Source of the DNA: Lancefieldella rimae ATCC 49626
GTDB taxonomy: Bacteria > Actinomycetota > Coriobacteriia > Coriobacteriales > Atopobiaceae
DNA length: 64,000 nt
NCBI RefSeq assembly: GCF_000174015.1
Contig: NZ_ACFE01000001.1
Span: 186,001 to 250,000 of the forward strand
Direction of reading: 5' to 3'
Position 1 is the first letter of the stretch; each line of letters starts with the position of its first letter. The notes beneath the pieces were generated by a model, which searched no databases, was not told the DNA's origin, and worked only from the letters and a program-made list of their open reading frames with translations. The position numbers were made by a program, and so were the translations under genes. Positions 9,551 through 18,453 of the stretch are shown piece after piece.

Positions 9551-11101
9551 CTAATTCCTCCCAGGATGCTCACGCATCAGCTGATCTCTGAGTTCATATA
9601 CCCGATCCATACCAAGCTCTTCCATCTCCCGAGCTTGATCTTTACGCTTAGTGGCCTGCAGATCGGCAAAACTGATACGCTCTCCCGCCAAACCCCAAAT
9701 CTTAACGGGCCGAATTACGGGCGAGTTTGCACGCTTGATGTCCAAGGCACCAAAAATAGCCGCAGGCTGAACGTCGCAACCCGCAAGCTGAGCAATGAGT
9801 GCAAAACCGCCATGAATTTCAGGGCGTATGTGATTGTCGCGGATGCGCGTTCCCTCAGGGAAAATCAACAGGCATTCTCCCCGGCCAATCGCCGCCACCG
9901 AGCGCCTGATTGCTTTCATGTCGGCTTTTCCGCGCTCAACGGGAATCGCACCCACCCGAGAAAACAACCATTTTACCAGTGGGTTTTTATCAAACTCACT
10001 CTTGTAGATGGTACGGACAGGAATGTGATGCCACATGAGATAGGCAACCATCATCACCGGATCAAACATCGACGGATGATTCATGATGATAACGCGCGGA
10101 CGCCTGTCGTCTTTAAGCAATGAGGCGTTGGCAATACTCCAGCGAAACCAGAGTTTTGTCACTACCATAAGAACAAAAATGGCAATCCGTAAAAAGATTT
10201 TTGCCGGAAGCGGAAAGTTCAAGAGCCCCGTGTCAAAGTAATCGTCACATGAGTTGCCCCTAAATGCCTTAAGTTTCTTATCCCCACTCTTTTTTTCGCG
10301 CGTACCTTTTCTCTTCTGATCAGCCGATCTGTGAGACTCGCTATCGTCTGAGGAGGACGTTTTTGTTTCATGCGTGCTTTGGTGGCGAGAAGCACGTGGT
10401 GCGTGCCGATCTCGTTCCTGAAGACCAGGATGAAGTGCGACAACGGCATCTACCACTTCGTTGAGCGTCATGTGCGAAGAGTCTATATGGTGCGCATCGG
10501 GCGCAGGCTTTAGAGGGGCAACCTTTCTGGAAGAGTCGGCCTCATCGCGCGCTTTGATATCCTCGAGAATTTTCTTCTCTTCTGCCGCATCGGCAGTTGC
10601 GGAAGCATTTGTTGCAGTATCTTTTCCTTCTCGCTGTACCGCCCGTCGGTGAGCCCTGGCTTCAGGATCTGCCGTCAGAAATACTTTAACTTCTGCTTTT
10701 GGAAATACGACCGTTCCGATATCTCGTCCTTCGGCTACCACGTCTCCCGCCTCGCCAGCACGTCTCTGAAGGACAACCATAGCCTCACGAACCTCGGGAA
10801 TGGCCGCAACGCGAGAAACACACGCATCAATTTCAGGGGTCCGGATAGCCTGAGTGACATTGTGTCCATTCGCAAAAACAGTCTGACCCTCAGGTGAATT
10901 TCCAAAGGTGATCTGAATTTCACGAGCCTCTTTGATAATGGCTTCCGTGTCGTCAAGAGAGATGCCTTTCTCAAGACAAACAACACTCACCGAACGATAC
11001 ATGGCACCAGTATCCAAAAAGACAAGGTTCAAGCGCTGAGAGAGCGCACGGGCAACGGTGGATTTTCCTGAACCTGCGGGTCCGTCAATTGCAACGATCA
11101 T
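9551..11101 (-). CDS. Fused cytidylate kinase / 1-acyl-glycerol-3-phosphate acyltransferase
   Basis: One 516-aa frame joins two enzymes. Residues about 1-220 are CMP kinase: GPAGSGKSTVARAL (P-loop), FLDTGAMYR, VVAEGRDIGTVVFP. After a Ser/His/Lys-rich linker (about 225-290) and a hydrophobic helix, the C-terminal half is a PlsC acyltransferase with the HX4D motif in NHPSMFDP, the IPVERGKAD block and FPEGTR. The start ATG 11101 overlaps the upstream phosphatase stop by 4 bp. Cmk makes CDP for nucleotides; PlsC makes phosphatidate, which CdsA (also in this window) activates with CTP. A functional reason for the fusion is inference. A GGCGAGAAG site sits in the linker. Confidence 0.95.
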   Translation of the reverse strand: MIVAIDGPAGSGKSTVARALSQRLNLVFLDTGAMYRSVSVVCLEKGISLDDTEAIIKEAREIQITFGNSPEGQTVFANGHNVTQAIRTPEIDACVSRVAAIPEVREAMVVLQRRAGEAGDVVAEGRDIGTVVFPKAEVKVFLTADPEARAHRRAVQREGKDTATNASATADAAEEKKILEDIKARDEADSSRKVAPLKPAPDAHHIDSSHMTLNEVVDAVVALHPGLQERDRHAPRASRHQSTHETKTSSSDDSESHRSADQKRKGTREKKSGDKKLKAFRGNSCDDYFDTGLLNFPLPAKIFLRIAIFVLMVVTKLWFRWSIANASLLKDDRRPRVIIMNHPSMFDPVMMVAYLMWHHIPVRTIYKSEFDKNPLVKWLFSRVGAIPVERGKADMKAIRRSVAAIGRGECLLIFPEGTRIRDNHIRPEIHGGFALIAQLAGCDVQPAAIFGALDIKRANSPVIRPVKIWGLAGERISFADLQATKRKDQAREMEELGMDRVYELRDQLMREHPGRN

Positions 11102-11817
11102 GCGTCCTCCTTGTGAACTCCCCAAATGTTACGAGAGTCGTAGATACTGGGTGTTGTTGAAGCGTATATCACTTCTTGTGGATCAAGATTAAAACCGCCT
11201 AATTTTAAGTCATTTCCTCCGTTTGAGGTGAAATAAACAGAAGATGTATTGGCAAGATGTACACCACACGCGGTATTTGCAGGAGTTTTAAGAATTTGAC
11301 CCATCATACAGCGCAAATATCCGCCATGCGTCAAACAGACCGTACGCCCGTCCAATGCTACCAACTCATCAAGAATGTGCTGACAGCGAACGCGTACCGC
11401 TTCATACGACTCCGCATAAGGTGCGGGTTGTGAGTGGTTTTGCTCATCCGAGCTCCATGGAAATGTCAGGCCATACGGAGCCAACACCGTGCGAGCCTCG
11501 GCAAAAGAGACGCCTTCAAGAATGCCAAAATCTATTTCTGCCAGGTCATTCTTTACCTCAAGCGTAAGTCCCAAGCGTTGCGCCGCCATCTGCCCCATAT
11601 CACGACAACGTGAAAGCGGACTTGTCCAGATGCGATCCGGCTTAAATGCCACAAGCGCCTCAACCGCACGCTTTCTTTGAATGACACCGTTTTCCGTAAG
11701 AGGTACATCTCGTCTGCCGGAGAGAAAACCTTGCGTATTGGCAATGGTTTCGGGATGACGCATAAACAGTATGCGATGCGTAATGCCACTCACCGGCCTC
11801 TCCTTACCGTCACTCAT
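11098..11817 (-). CDS. Histidine phosphatase superfamily protein (phosphoglycerate mutase-like)
   Basis: A 239-aa phosphatase of the RHG superfamily. The catalytic His lies in LFMRHPETIAN (RHP instead of the usual RHG), followed by LTENG, SPLSRC, EIDFGILEGVSFAEA and the second catalytic His in LTHGGYLRC. This resembles CobC/GpmB-type phosphatases; the substrate cannot be told. I chose ATG 11817 because GAGG lies 6 nt upstream and it overlaps the rluB stop by 8 bp, the same coupling style as its neighbours. It also overlaps cmk-plsC by 4 bp. It belongs to the scpA-to-gpsA unit. Confidence 0.88.
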   Translation of the reverse strand: MSDGKERPVSGITHRILFMRHPETIANTQGFLSGRRDVPLTENGVIQRKRAVEALVAFKPDRIWTSPLSRCRDMGQMAAQRLGLTLEVKNDLAEIDFGILEGVSFAEARTVLAPYGLTFPWSSDEQNHSQPAPYAESYEAVRVRCQHILDELVALDGRTVCLTHGGYLRCMMGQILKTPANTACGVHLANTSSVYFTSNGGNDLKLGGFNLDPQEVIYASTTPSIYDSRNIWGVHKEDA

Positions 11818-12628
11818 CGGCATCCTCTTTATCCGCACTTGTCTGCTCTCGCAAAGCTGCAATTTCCTCGTCTCTCAGCTCTCGCCAACAACCCTCTTCA
11901 ACATTGGTAAGCCTTAACGGACCAAAGGCGTCTCTGTGCAAAACCAACACACGGTGCCCAATGGCACTCATCATCTTTTTAACCTGATGCTTTCTGCCTT
12001 CATGAATCCAAATCCCTACGATGGCGTTTTGAGGCTTGTTTGGATTTTGGGGATATCGAGACGTTCCGTGAAGCTCCAAAAGATCATCTCTCAGCTCAAC
12101 TTTTGCCGGCTGAGCCATACCGTCATCAAGCATGATGCCGCGCCTCAGCCGCTCCAACTCGGCTTCAGTAGGCACTCCCAAAACAAGCGCCAGATAGTGC
12201 TTCCATACGTGGCGAGAAGGATGCAGGAGCTCCTGCGCCATGGTGCCATCGGTGGTAAACAATAAAAGCCCCGACGTATCCATATCCAGACGGCCAACCG
12301 GAAAAAGACCGGGATAGCGCTTTGTTGGAACCATGGTTTTGATGGTGGGACGTCCCTGCGGGTCACTCATGGTTGTAAGGTATCCCTCGGGCTTGTTCAG
12401 CATAAGATATACCGGTGCATCGGCAATGCCGACAATATGTCCGTCCACCTCTACCGTATCGCGCGTCGGATCAACTTTACTGCCCAACTCACTGACCACA
12501 ACGCCGTTGACACGTACGCGACCTTCTGTCATAAGGCGCTCGGAACCGCGTCTGCTTGCTACACCCGCTCGCGCCAAAAAGCGTTGCAGGCGCATGGGTA
12601 CAATACGCTCACCTTCCACGTTATTCAT
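11810..12628 (-). CDS. 23S/16S rRNA pseudouridine synthase (RluB/RsuA family)
   Basis: Has an N-terminal S4 RNA-binding domain (MRLQRFLARAGVASRRGSE) and the RsuA/RluB catalytic core with the catalytic Asp in GRLDMDTSGLLLFTTDG, then HEGRKHQVKKM. It modifies rRNA uridines; the exact position is not deducible from sequence. The start is uncertain: ATG 12628 couples with the scpB stop (8-bp overlap), while ATG 12595 gives the family-like MRLQRFL start without a good ribosome site. scpA-scpB-rluB is a standard order in Gram-positive bacteria. A GGCGAGAAG site lies inside. Confidence 0.92.
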   Translation of the reverse strand: MNNVEGERIVPMRLQRFLARAGVASRRGSERLMTEGRVRVNGVVVSELGSKVDPTRDTVEVDGHIVGIADAPVYLMLNKPEGYLTTMSDPQGRPTIKTMVPTKRYPGLFPVGRLDMDTSGLLLFTTDGTMAQELLHPSRHVWKHYLALVLGVPTEAELERLRRGIMLDDGMAQPAKVELRDDLLELHGTSRYPQNPNKPQNAIVGIWIHEGRKHQVKKMMSAIGHRVLVLHRDAFGPLRLTNVEEGCWRELRDEEIAALREQTSADKEDADE

Positions 12629-13409
12629 CGTCCTCAAGCGAGTCATCCGACACGCTGCTCCGCGCACCACGTGACGTACTTCTCGGCGTGTCAAAAATCT
12701 CCGCATCATAATCTATGTCATCAATATGACCGATGTCATCAATATCGTCATCGGTATAGTCTTCACGCAAAAGTTCTTGTTCTTCCGCGAGGTCTTCGGC
12801 CGCCTCTTCGAGCGTTGAGGAAATGCTTCTCCCCGAAAGACGCTCGCGAATAAACTGCTTTGACTCTTCATCGGGCGCAAAATCTTCCAGAGGCGGCAAC
12901 TCCCTCAGCGATTTAAGACCAAAACGATCCAAGAAAAGTGCCGTTGTTCCGTACAAGATTGCCTGCCCATGAGCCGCGTCTCTACCAACTTCTCGCACGA
13001 GGTTCTTCTCGCAAAGAGAAGAGATAACTCCATCAGAATTAACGCCGCGAATCGCACGGACCTCTTCTCGCGTGACCGGCTGATGATATGCAATAACGGC
13101 AAGAGTCTCCAAAGCAGCCTGAGAAAGCCGGCGTGTATCCCAGGAAAGCACAAAATCAGCCACAAGGTCGTGAAAGGCGGGATGTGTAAAAAGTCGCCAG
13201 CCACCGGCAACTTCTCTAAGCTGAAATCCACGGTTCGCTTCCGCGTATTCAACGGAAAGCTCCGCGAGGGCAGAAGCCACCTCGCCGGGGGCAGCACCGG
13301 TTATCTTTGCCAGCTCCGTTGCCGGTACGGAATCTGATGCCACAAGGAGCAGGGCTTCAAGGGAAGGCTTCAAAGAGCCGCTATCGAGTGTTTTCAGATC
13401 GGCTTCCAT
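12621..13409 (-). CDS. scpB: Segregation and condensation protein B
   Basis: Kleisin-associated winged-helix protein that joins ScpA and SMC to condense and segregate the chromosome. About residues 10-180 form the double winged-helix ScpB core (LKPSLEALLLVASDSVPATE, LSQAALETLAVIAYHQPVTR, EIRGVNSDGVIS-type block, GRDAAHGQAILYGTT). A long Asp/Glu-rich tail follows (about 200-262), with repeated DDID units. It overlaps scpA by 1 bp (TAATG). Confidence 0.96.
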   Translation of the reverse strand: MEADLKTLDSGSLKPSLEALLLVASDSVPATELAKITGAAPGEVASALAELSVEYAEANRGFQLREVAGGWRLFTHPAFHDLVADFVLSWDTRRLSQAALETLAVIAYHQPVTREEVRAIRGVNSDGVISSLCEKNLVREVGRDAAHGQAILYGTTALFLDRFGLKSLRELPPLEDFAPDEESKQFIRERLSGRSISSTLEEAAEDLAEEQELLREDYTDDDIDDIGHIDDIDYDAEIFDTPRSTSRGARSSVSDDSLEDDE

Positions 13410-14230
13410 TACACTTCATCCTCTGTTTCATACTCCGAAAGTACAGATGCATCAAGCTCGTATGGATCCGTGCCTTCGATATGTTCAATTTCAATATCAC
13501 CAAACAAAGCGTTTTGAGTTACACGTACAAGCCCGCGCTTGAAGAGCTCAAGAACGGCTAAGAAATTAGTTACCACGATCTCAGGCGCATCCTGACCGTC
13601 GAGAAGTTCAGAAAACCTCACGTGGCCACGTGAGCGCGTAAGGCGATCAACCGAAGCAACCGTGAGCGCCACGGGAAGTCTCCGCGGAGCCACATGCTCT
13701 GCCTCCAGAAGAAAGGTCTCCCTGCGTGAATCAATATCCGCGCAAATAACGGCAAGACTTCTGAGCGTAATGCCTTCAAGATAATCCGGCATAAGATTCA
13801 AAAACTCAGGGTCGGGCCCCACACTGCGAGCAAACATGCGCTTCTCGGCCTCTGCCCGAGCACCAAGCGCTGCGCCGGCATTCCTAAACTGCTTATAGGC
13901 AATAAGTCGTGCGATCAGCACCTCCCGAGCTTCATCGGGAGAAAGTCCTTCAAAAAGGTCTTCATCCTCATCGTCGTCCTTGTCTACACGCAAAGATGCG
14001 TCTTCAGGAACGAGGGCGGACGCCTTCATATCCAACAAAGTAGCGGCAACCAATACAAAGTCGGACGCGACATCCAAGTCAAGATCTCGCATGGTTTCAA
14101 CCTCTGCAAGATATTGGTCGGCAACCTCCGAGATGGATATGGAACCTATGGCCACCTTCTGACGGCTTACAAGCTGGAGCAAAAGATCAAACGGGCCGGA
14201 ATAGGTAGCTGTTTTTACCCGATATGACAT
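13409..14230 (-). CDS. scpA: Segregation and condensation protein A (kleisin)
   Basis: Kleisin subunit of the SMC-ScpAB complex. The N-terminal part (TYSGPFDLLLQLVSRQKVAIGSISISEVADQYL) and DFVLVAATLLDMKASALVP block are diagnostic. The C-terminal winged helix (VVTNFLAVLELFKRGLVRVTQ) binds the SMC head. 273 aa is normal. It starts 1 bp after the site-2 protease stop and leads the scpAB-rluB chain. Confidence 0.97.
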   Translation of the reverse strand: MSYRVKTATYSGPFDLLLQLVSRQKVAIGSISISEVADQYLAEVETMRDLDLDVASDFVLVAATLLDMKASALVPEDASLRVDKDDDEDEDLFEGLSPDEAREVLIARLIAYKQFRNAGAALGARAEAEKRMFARSVGPDPEFLNLMPDYLEGITLRSLAVICADIDSRRETFLLEAEHVAPRRLPVALTVASVDRLTRSRGHVRFSELLDGQDAPEIVVTNFLAVLELFKRGLVRVTQNALFGDIEIEHIEGTDPYELDASVLSEYETEDEV

Positions 14231-14231
14231 C

Positions 14232-14912
14232 TTAACCGACCATAAGTTTCATAAAGAACGATACGCCCGTATCGATAATCGCATTGATCTTTTCGGGGGC
14301 AAACCAGAGAAGCACCATGAGTGCAATCATGCAATACGGCTCGATTCTGTAAAATTTTTGACGGGCGTCTTCGGGCAATATCAAAAGCAGCAACTTGGAG
14401 CCATCAAGCGGTGGCAGAGGGATCAGATTGAAAACCGCAAGTACAATGTTTGAAATGATTATGGTTGAAAGTATCGGAATGACCCACGCGGCCAACAGAT
14501 CTATATGCGTCATGGCCCACGCGGGGTTATTCCGAACGAAACCAATCAAAATACGATAGATACCCACAGCAAGGGCAGCCTGCAGAAGGTTTGAAAGCGG
14601 ACCGGCAAGCGCCACAAGAACCTCATCTATCCTGCGTCGCCGTAAGTTGTTGGGATTGTACGGAACGGGTTTTGCATACCCAAACCCCGGCCAACCGAGA
14701 ATTGCACAGATTGCCGGCAGAATAACCGAGCCAAAGGGATCTATATGAGCCACCGGATTGAGCGTTAAACGTCCTGCATTTTTTGCCGTTGGATCGCCGC
14801 AAAGATATGCAACATATCCATGAGCGATCTCGTGAAAAATAATGGCAAAAAAGAGCACTATGACATGGACAAGTATTGCAATCCATTGAATGCCGTTATA
14901 TGCATGAGTCAC
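14232..14912 (-). CDS. Site-2 protease family membrane metalloprotease (M50)
   Basis: A 226-aa membrane protein with the zinc motif HEIAH in FFAIIFHEIAHGYVAYL and the third zinc ligand in NLIPLPPLDGSKLL, six or so hydrophobic helices, and no PDZ domain. These compact S2P homologues are common upstream of scpA; substrates are unknown. The start is GTG at 14912 with AAAGG 6 nt upstream. A second, larger M50 protease, RseP, is encoded at 22.5 kb. Confidence 0.92.
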   Translation of the reverse strand: MTHAYNGIQWIAILVHVIVLFFAIIFHEIAHGYVAYLCGDPTAKNAGRLTLNPVAHIDPFGSVILPAICAILGWPGFGYAKPVPYNPNNLRRRRIDEVLVALAGPLSNLLQAALAVGIYRILIGFVRNNPAWAMTHIDLLAAWVIPILSTIIISNIVLAVFNLIPLPPLDGSKLLLLILPEDARQKFYRIEPYCMIALMVLLWFAPEKINAIIDTGVSFFMKLMVG

Positions 14913-14927
14913 ATGAAGCCTTTCTTC

Positions 14928-15239
14928 TTACCTTGTACTTCTCGCCACACGCGAAGCACCCCACGCGGCGGCTATAGCAATGATAACAACAATTAAATAA
15001 TCTCCACGCAAAACACCGCCCGTTGGCAAAGGGAACACATACAGACCGGCAAGCGTCCGCGGTAAAAGCCTCGTGGCAAAACCGTCAAAGTGCAGCTGCC
15101 ACACGCGAAGCATGTCGGGTTTTATGATATCAACCGTCAAAATAATTCCATAAAAAATTGCCAGCGCACATGCCAAAAACAGTATCACCCGAAGAAGTGT
15201 TTTTATTGCGCCTCTCATGGTGCGAGAAGACCTACTCAT
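14928..15239 (-). CDS. Small membrane protein of unknown function
   Basis: A 103-aa protein with a basic N-terminus, a hydrophobic segment (LLRVILFLACALAIFYGIIL) and a second one near the C-terminus (YLIVVIIAIAAAWGA). I do not recognise a family. ATG 15239 is chosen because GGAGG lies 9 nt upstream and it overlaps the ABC-F stop by 8 bp; the frame is open further up, but inside the ABC-F gene. The C-terminal VARSTR codons carry a GGCGAGAAG site. Possibly a topological or envelope helper; no function can be stated. Confidence 0.7.
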   Translation of the reverse strand: MSRSSRTMRGAIKTLLRVILFLACALAIFYGIILTVDIIKPDMLRVWQLHFDGFATRLLPRTLAGLYVFPLPTGGVLRGDYLIVVIIAIAAAWGASRVARSTR

Positions 15240-17268
15240 GAGCGTTCGCCTCCATCTTCTCTGAGAGTTCGAGCCACTCCTGTTCAAGCGCGGGAATCTT
15301 TTTTGCAAGCGCATTGTATTCCGCCATGCACGCATCAAACTTTTCCGCATCATTGTAGAGGTCTTCGTCCGCCATCAAAGCCATGAGCTCATCGTAGCGT
15401 TGATGTGCCGGCTGAAGAGCGGCTTCGACTTCTTTGAGGCGCTTCTTTGTATCGCGCAGCGCACGGTTCTTGCGATTGCGCTCCTCTGCCTCAGCGCGCC
15501 GTTGCTCTTTTGTCTTCACATTGCGAGAAGTGCTGATTGGAGCCTCATGGTGCTTTTCTGCGCGAGCTCCGTCAGAGCCATACGCGGTAGGTGCTTTGTG
15601 CTTCAGAACACCCGCGTCCGACGCTCCATTTTTTGTACCCACAGCCTCTGCTGCCTCAAGTTCAGCCCGTTTGAAACAGAAATACTCGTAGTCGCCCTCG
15701 TACACCGTGATTTTGTGGTCGCGTACGTCAACGACCTTGTTTGCAAGTGCTCTGACCAAATGCTCGTCATGACTGATGAGGACGATAGTTCCTGGAAAAT
15801 CAACAAGAGCCTTTTCCAGCACATCGACCGAATCAATGTCCAAGTGATTGGTGGGCTCGTCAAGTAAGAGCAGAGGATCCGGCGATACGAGCATCTTGGC
15901 AAGAGCCAAACGAGCACGCTCACCTCCGGAAAGAACCTGGACGTGCTTCTCGACATCATCGCCGTGGAACAGAAAGGCTCCCAAAAGGCGGCGTTCCTCG
16001 CTGGTAGTCCAGCCGGGAGCCACCGAATCAAGTTCCGCCATGACGGTGTTTGCGGGATCGAGCTCTTCAAGCTGATGCTGGGCATAGTAGGCTTCACTGA
16101 CGTTCTGGCCAAGTTCAATTTGCCCGGTATCAGGGGAAATCTTGTGTGCCATGAGTTTCATAAGCGTTGATTTTCCGGCACCATTGGGGCCGACAAGCGC
16201 CACGTGGTCACCCCGGTAGAGCTTCAGGTCAACATCTTGGTAGACAAGGTTATCCTCATAGGATTTAGAGACATTCTCAAGTGAAATGACGGTATCCCCC
16301 GTACGCGGCGGATCGGGAAACCGAAAATGTACGTGGTGAGACTGCTCCGGAAGCACCACCAGCTCTTGCTTGATCTTCTCGACTTTTGCCACACGCTCCT
16401 GCACCTGCCGCGCCTTTGTCGGCTTGTAGCGAAAACGCTCGATAAACACTTCCATGTGGGCAATGTCGCGCTCCTGAGCCGAGCGCTTGGCGCGGAGCTG
16501 TTCAAGGTTTTCCTCGCGCTGATGCAGGTATCCCGAGTAGTTGCCAGTATAGGTTACCAACATGCGATTTTCCAGCGCGGCTACATGACTTACGCAAGCG
16601 TCCATAAAGGTGCGGTCGTGTGAGACGAGAAGCACCGCGCCGTCGTAGGCGGCCAAAAACTTCTCCAGCCATTGAACCGACTCGAGGTCAAGATGGTTGG
16701 TAGGCTCATCGAGCAGCAAGAGATCGGGATGGCGCAGAAGTAACTTTGAGAGGGAGATGCGCATCTGCCAGCCGCCCGAAAACTCTTTGGCGGGCTTGTC
16801 AAAGTCCTCCACCGGAAAACCGAGGCCGCCAAGGATTTGACGCGCCCGGGCCTCAAGCTCATAGCCGCCCAAACGCTCAAAGCGCTCCATGGCATGACCA
16901 TAGGCTTCAAGGATCTTCGTGAGCTTTGGACCTTCCGGAGTCTCGGCAATCTCTTGCGAAAGCTTGGCCACCTTGCGCTCCCACGTTTTGATTTCGTGCG
17001 CCGAATCGATAACCTCTTGAAGTGCCGTCTTCTCCCCCATAAGCTCGGTTTCTTGCTCAAGATAGCCGATGGTAGTATCGCGCGCAAAGGAGATTGTGCC
17101 CTCATCGGGAGTTTCTTGTCCCATGATGATTTTCAGAAGCGTTGTCTTGCCGGCGCCATTAGGACCGACAAGCGCCCAGCGCTCACCGGCGTTAAGCTGG
17201 AGCGTTGCGCCCGAGTAGAGGACGCGTCCACCAAATGACTTTGAAATTTTATCTGCCAGTGCGATCAA
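15232..17268 (-). CDS. ABC-F family ATPase, YheS/ABCF3-like with C-terminal coiled coil
   Basis: A 678-aa soluble twin-cassette ATPase. Cassette 1 has GPNGAGKTT, FSGGWQMR and DEPTNHLDLE; cassette 2 has GPNGAGKST, LSGGERARLAL and DEPTNHLDID. The interdomain linker contains the arm and KPTKARQVQERVAKVEKI. After about residue 560 a charged linker leads into a coiled-coil C-terminal domain (RRAEAEERNRKNRALRDTKK). This layout fits ribosome-associated ABC-F translation factors; an antibiotic-protection role cannot be judged. It is upstream of the small membrane protein and coupled to it. Confidence 0.93.
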   Translation of the reverse strand: MIALADKISKSFGGRVLYSGATLQLNAGERWALVGPNGAGKTTLLKIIMGQETPDEGTISFARDTTIGYLEQETELMGEKTALQEVIDSAHEIKTWERKVAKLSQEIAETPEGPKLTKILEAYGHAMERFERLGGYELEARARQILGGLGFPVEDFDKPAKEFSGGWQMRISLSKLLLRHPDLLLLDEPTNHLDLESVQWLEKFLAAYDGAVLLVSHDRTFMDACVSHVAALENRMLVTYTGNYSGYLHQREENLEQLRAKRSAQERDIAHMEVFIERFRYKPTKARQVQERVAKVEKIKQELVVLPEQSHHVHFRFPDPPRTGDTVISLENVSKSYEDNLVYQDVDLKLYRGDHVALVGPNGAGKSTLMKLMAHKISPDTGQIELGQNVSEAYYAQHQLEELDPANTVMAELDSVAPGWTTSEERRLLGAFLFHGDDVEKHVQVLSGGERARLALAKMLVSPDPLLLLDEPTNHLDIDSVDVLEKALVDFPGTIVLISHDEHLVRALANKVVDVRDHKITVYEGDYEYFCFKRAELEAAEAVGTKNGASDAGVLKHKAPTAYGSDGARAEKHHEAPISTSRNVKTKEQRRAEAEERNRKNRALRDTKKRLKEVEAALQPAHQRYDELMALMADEDLYNDAEKFDACMAEYNALAKKIPALEQEWLELSEKMEANAHE

Positions 17269-17689
17269 AAGGACTCCTGAGCTCTCTAGAATGCAGCTGT
17301 CTATTATATGGCATATCCGTAGGTATAACGTAAAACTCTATGCCCGTTTGTCTTCTCGCCTATGCGCTTGCACATGCATCCTGATGCGCTTGCGTGTTCA
17401 TCCCTGCGCGCTTATGTACTCACGCCGAGGTCTTTGTAAGACACCATTTCACCACTAAACGAGAAATTCTGGAATCTGCCGGAAATCGACTGTTTAGTGG
17501 TGATTTTTCCGGGATTTGGGTGTTTAGTGGTGGATCAAACCACCACTAAACACCCGATTTGGTACCTTTTCCGAAAAAAGCAGTTTGTCGGTGATTTTAC
17601 CGGTCGCTCACCGGCTACGAAACGGCCGCTCGATGGCCACCCACCGGCTGTCCGATGACTGCCATCGGCTACGCAATGATTGCCCGATA
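17269..17689. other. Intergenic region without a gene, containing structured repeats
   Basis: A 421-bp stretch between the ABC-F gene and the acetyltransferase gene. No convincing ORF is present. It holds one GGCGAGAAG site (17352-17360, in the CTTCTCGCC orientation), the stem-loop array at 17449-17555, and further short inverted repeats of the CCGGT/ACCGG and CGGCC type at about 17590-17680. It looks like a small mobile or REP-like repeat rather than a promoter. Confidence 0.6.
17449..17555. repeat. Two nested inverted repeats built on TTTAGTGGTG / CACCACTAAA
   Basis: The first stem pairs TCACCACTAAAC (17449-17460) with GTTTAGTGGTGA (17492-17503), 12 bp, around a 31-nt loop. The second pairs GGGTGTTTAGTGGTGG (17518-17533) with its perfect complement at 17540-17555, 16 bp, around a 6-nt loop. 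Thus the decamer occurs four times in about 110 bp. There is no T-run, so it is not a simple terminator. It may be a REP-like repeat family; copies elsewhere in the genome cannot be seen from this window. Confidence 0.85.
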
Positions 17690-18217
17690 CTACTTGAGCG
17701 CTTTACTCATATACAAAAGCAGCGAGTCGTCATTGCAACAATCGGCATACTGCTCGAGAATCTCTGAGTTGTACCACACTCCGGATCCGTCAGGTACATA
17801 TCCTCTTTTTACATACAGCCGTTGGGCGTTTCCATATCCATAATGAAGCCCTACGGCAAGAGTAATCTCATCTGAAAACCTTGCGACATCTTCTTCTATT
17901 ACGTTTAAGATGGCACTTCCTATACCCTTTTGCTGATATGCATCGAACACTCTCAAATCTGATATTTCTGGTTTGCCTTTTTCTTTCCACGGTCCACTCT
18001 CAGCGGAAAAAAGCAACGTACCGTATCCCGCTATTTTGCTACCGTATTCTGCTACATAAACACTACGAGCACCTACTTCTTGGTCTTTAAAATATCCGGA
18101 GTAAGTTTCTATTTTGTTATTCCATCCATATGATTGAAATACCTCAATGATTGCTTGAGCATCACTTTCTAGCATGCTTCTTATCTTGAGTTTTCCATGC
18201 TCATAATATATTTTCAT
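17690..18217 (-). CDS. GNAT-family N-acetyltransferase
   Basis: A 175-aa protein with the GNAT fold. The acetyl-CoA binding motif A is seen as ISDLRVFDAYQQKGIGSAIL, followed by GLHYGYGNAQRLYVKRGYVPDG (motif B). The substrate is unknown. It stands alone in a gene-poor region rich in repeats next to tRNA genes; its A+T-rich codon use looks different from its neighbours by eye, which would fit recent acquisition, but this was not measured. Confidence 0.85.
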   Translation of the reverse strand: MKIYYEHGKLKIRSMLESDAQAIIEVFQSYGWNNKIETYSGYFKDQEVGARSVYVAEYGSKIAGYGTLLFSAESGPWKEKGKPEISDLRVFDAYQQKGIGSAILNVIEEDVARFSDEITLAVGLHYGYGNAQRLYVKRGYVPDGSGVWYNSEILEQYADCCNDDSLLLYMSKALK

Positions 18218-18280
18218 AAGAAGTTACCTCAATTACCAGTCCCTAAGATATGTACTCACTTCAATACACTTTATATAGAT

Positions 18281-18316
18281 ACACAAATCTAACAATCTAC
18301 ACAGATCTAACAATCG
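18281..18316. repeat. 18-bp tandem duplication upstream of the GNAT gene
   Basis: Two adjacent 18-bp copies, 18281-18298 and 18299-18316, are identical at 16 of 18 positions (core ATCTAACAATC). They lie 65-100 bp before the GNAT start codon, where an operator could sit. Confidence 0.8.
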
Positions 18317-18419
18317 AAAATTTCCTCCCACTGTACACATTTTTTGTGGCAGTAGGTCTCAAAGAACTGTATGCATACTCCAAGAGAAAATATGCAGAAC
18401 TAAGAACAAATCTTCAAAG

Positions 18420-18453
18420 GTGCCCTACGATGACCTCGTGGGGCACATTTTTT
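18420..18453 (+). terminator. Rho-independent terminator-like hairpin, plus strand
   Basis: GTGCCCTACGA (18420-18430) pairs with TCGTGGGGCAC (18436-18446), with one mismatch, followed by ATTTTTTT. A second GTGGGGCAC at 18460-18468 could compete for the same 5' arm. No plus-strand protein gene precedes it. Confidence 0.65.
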
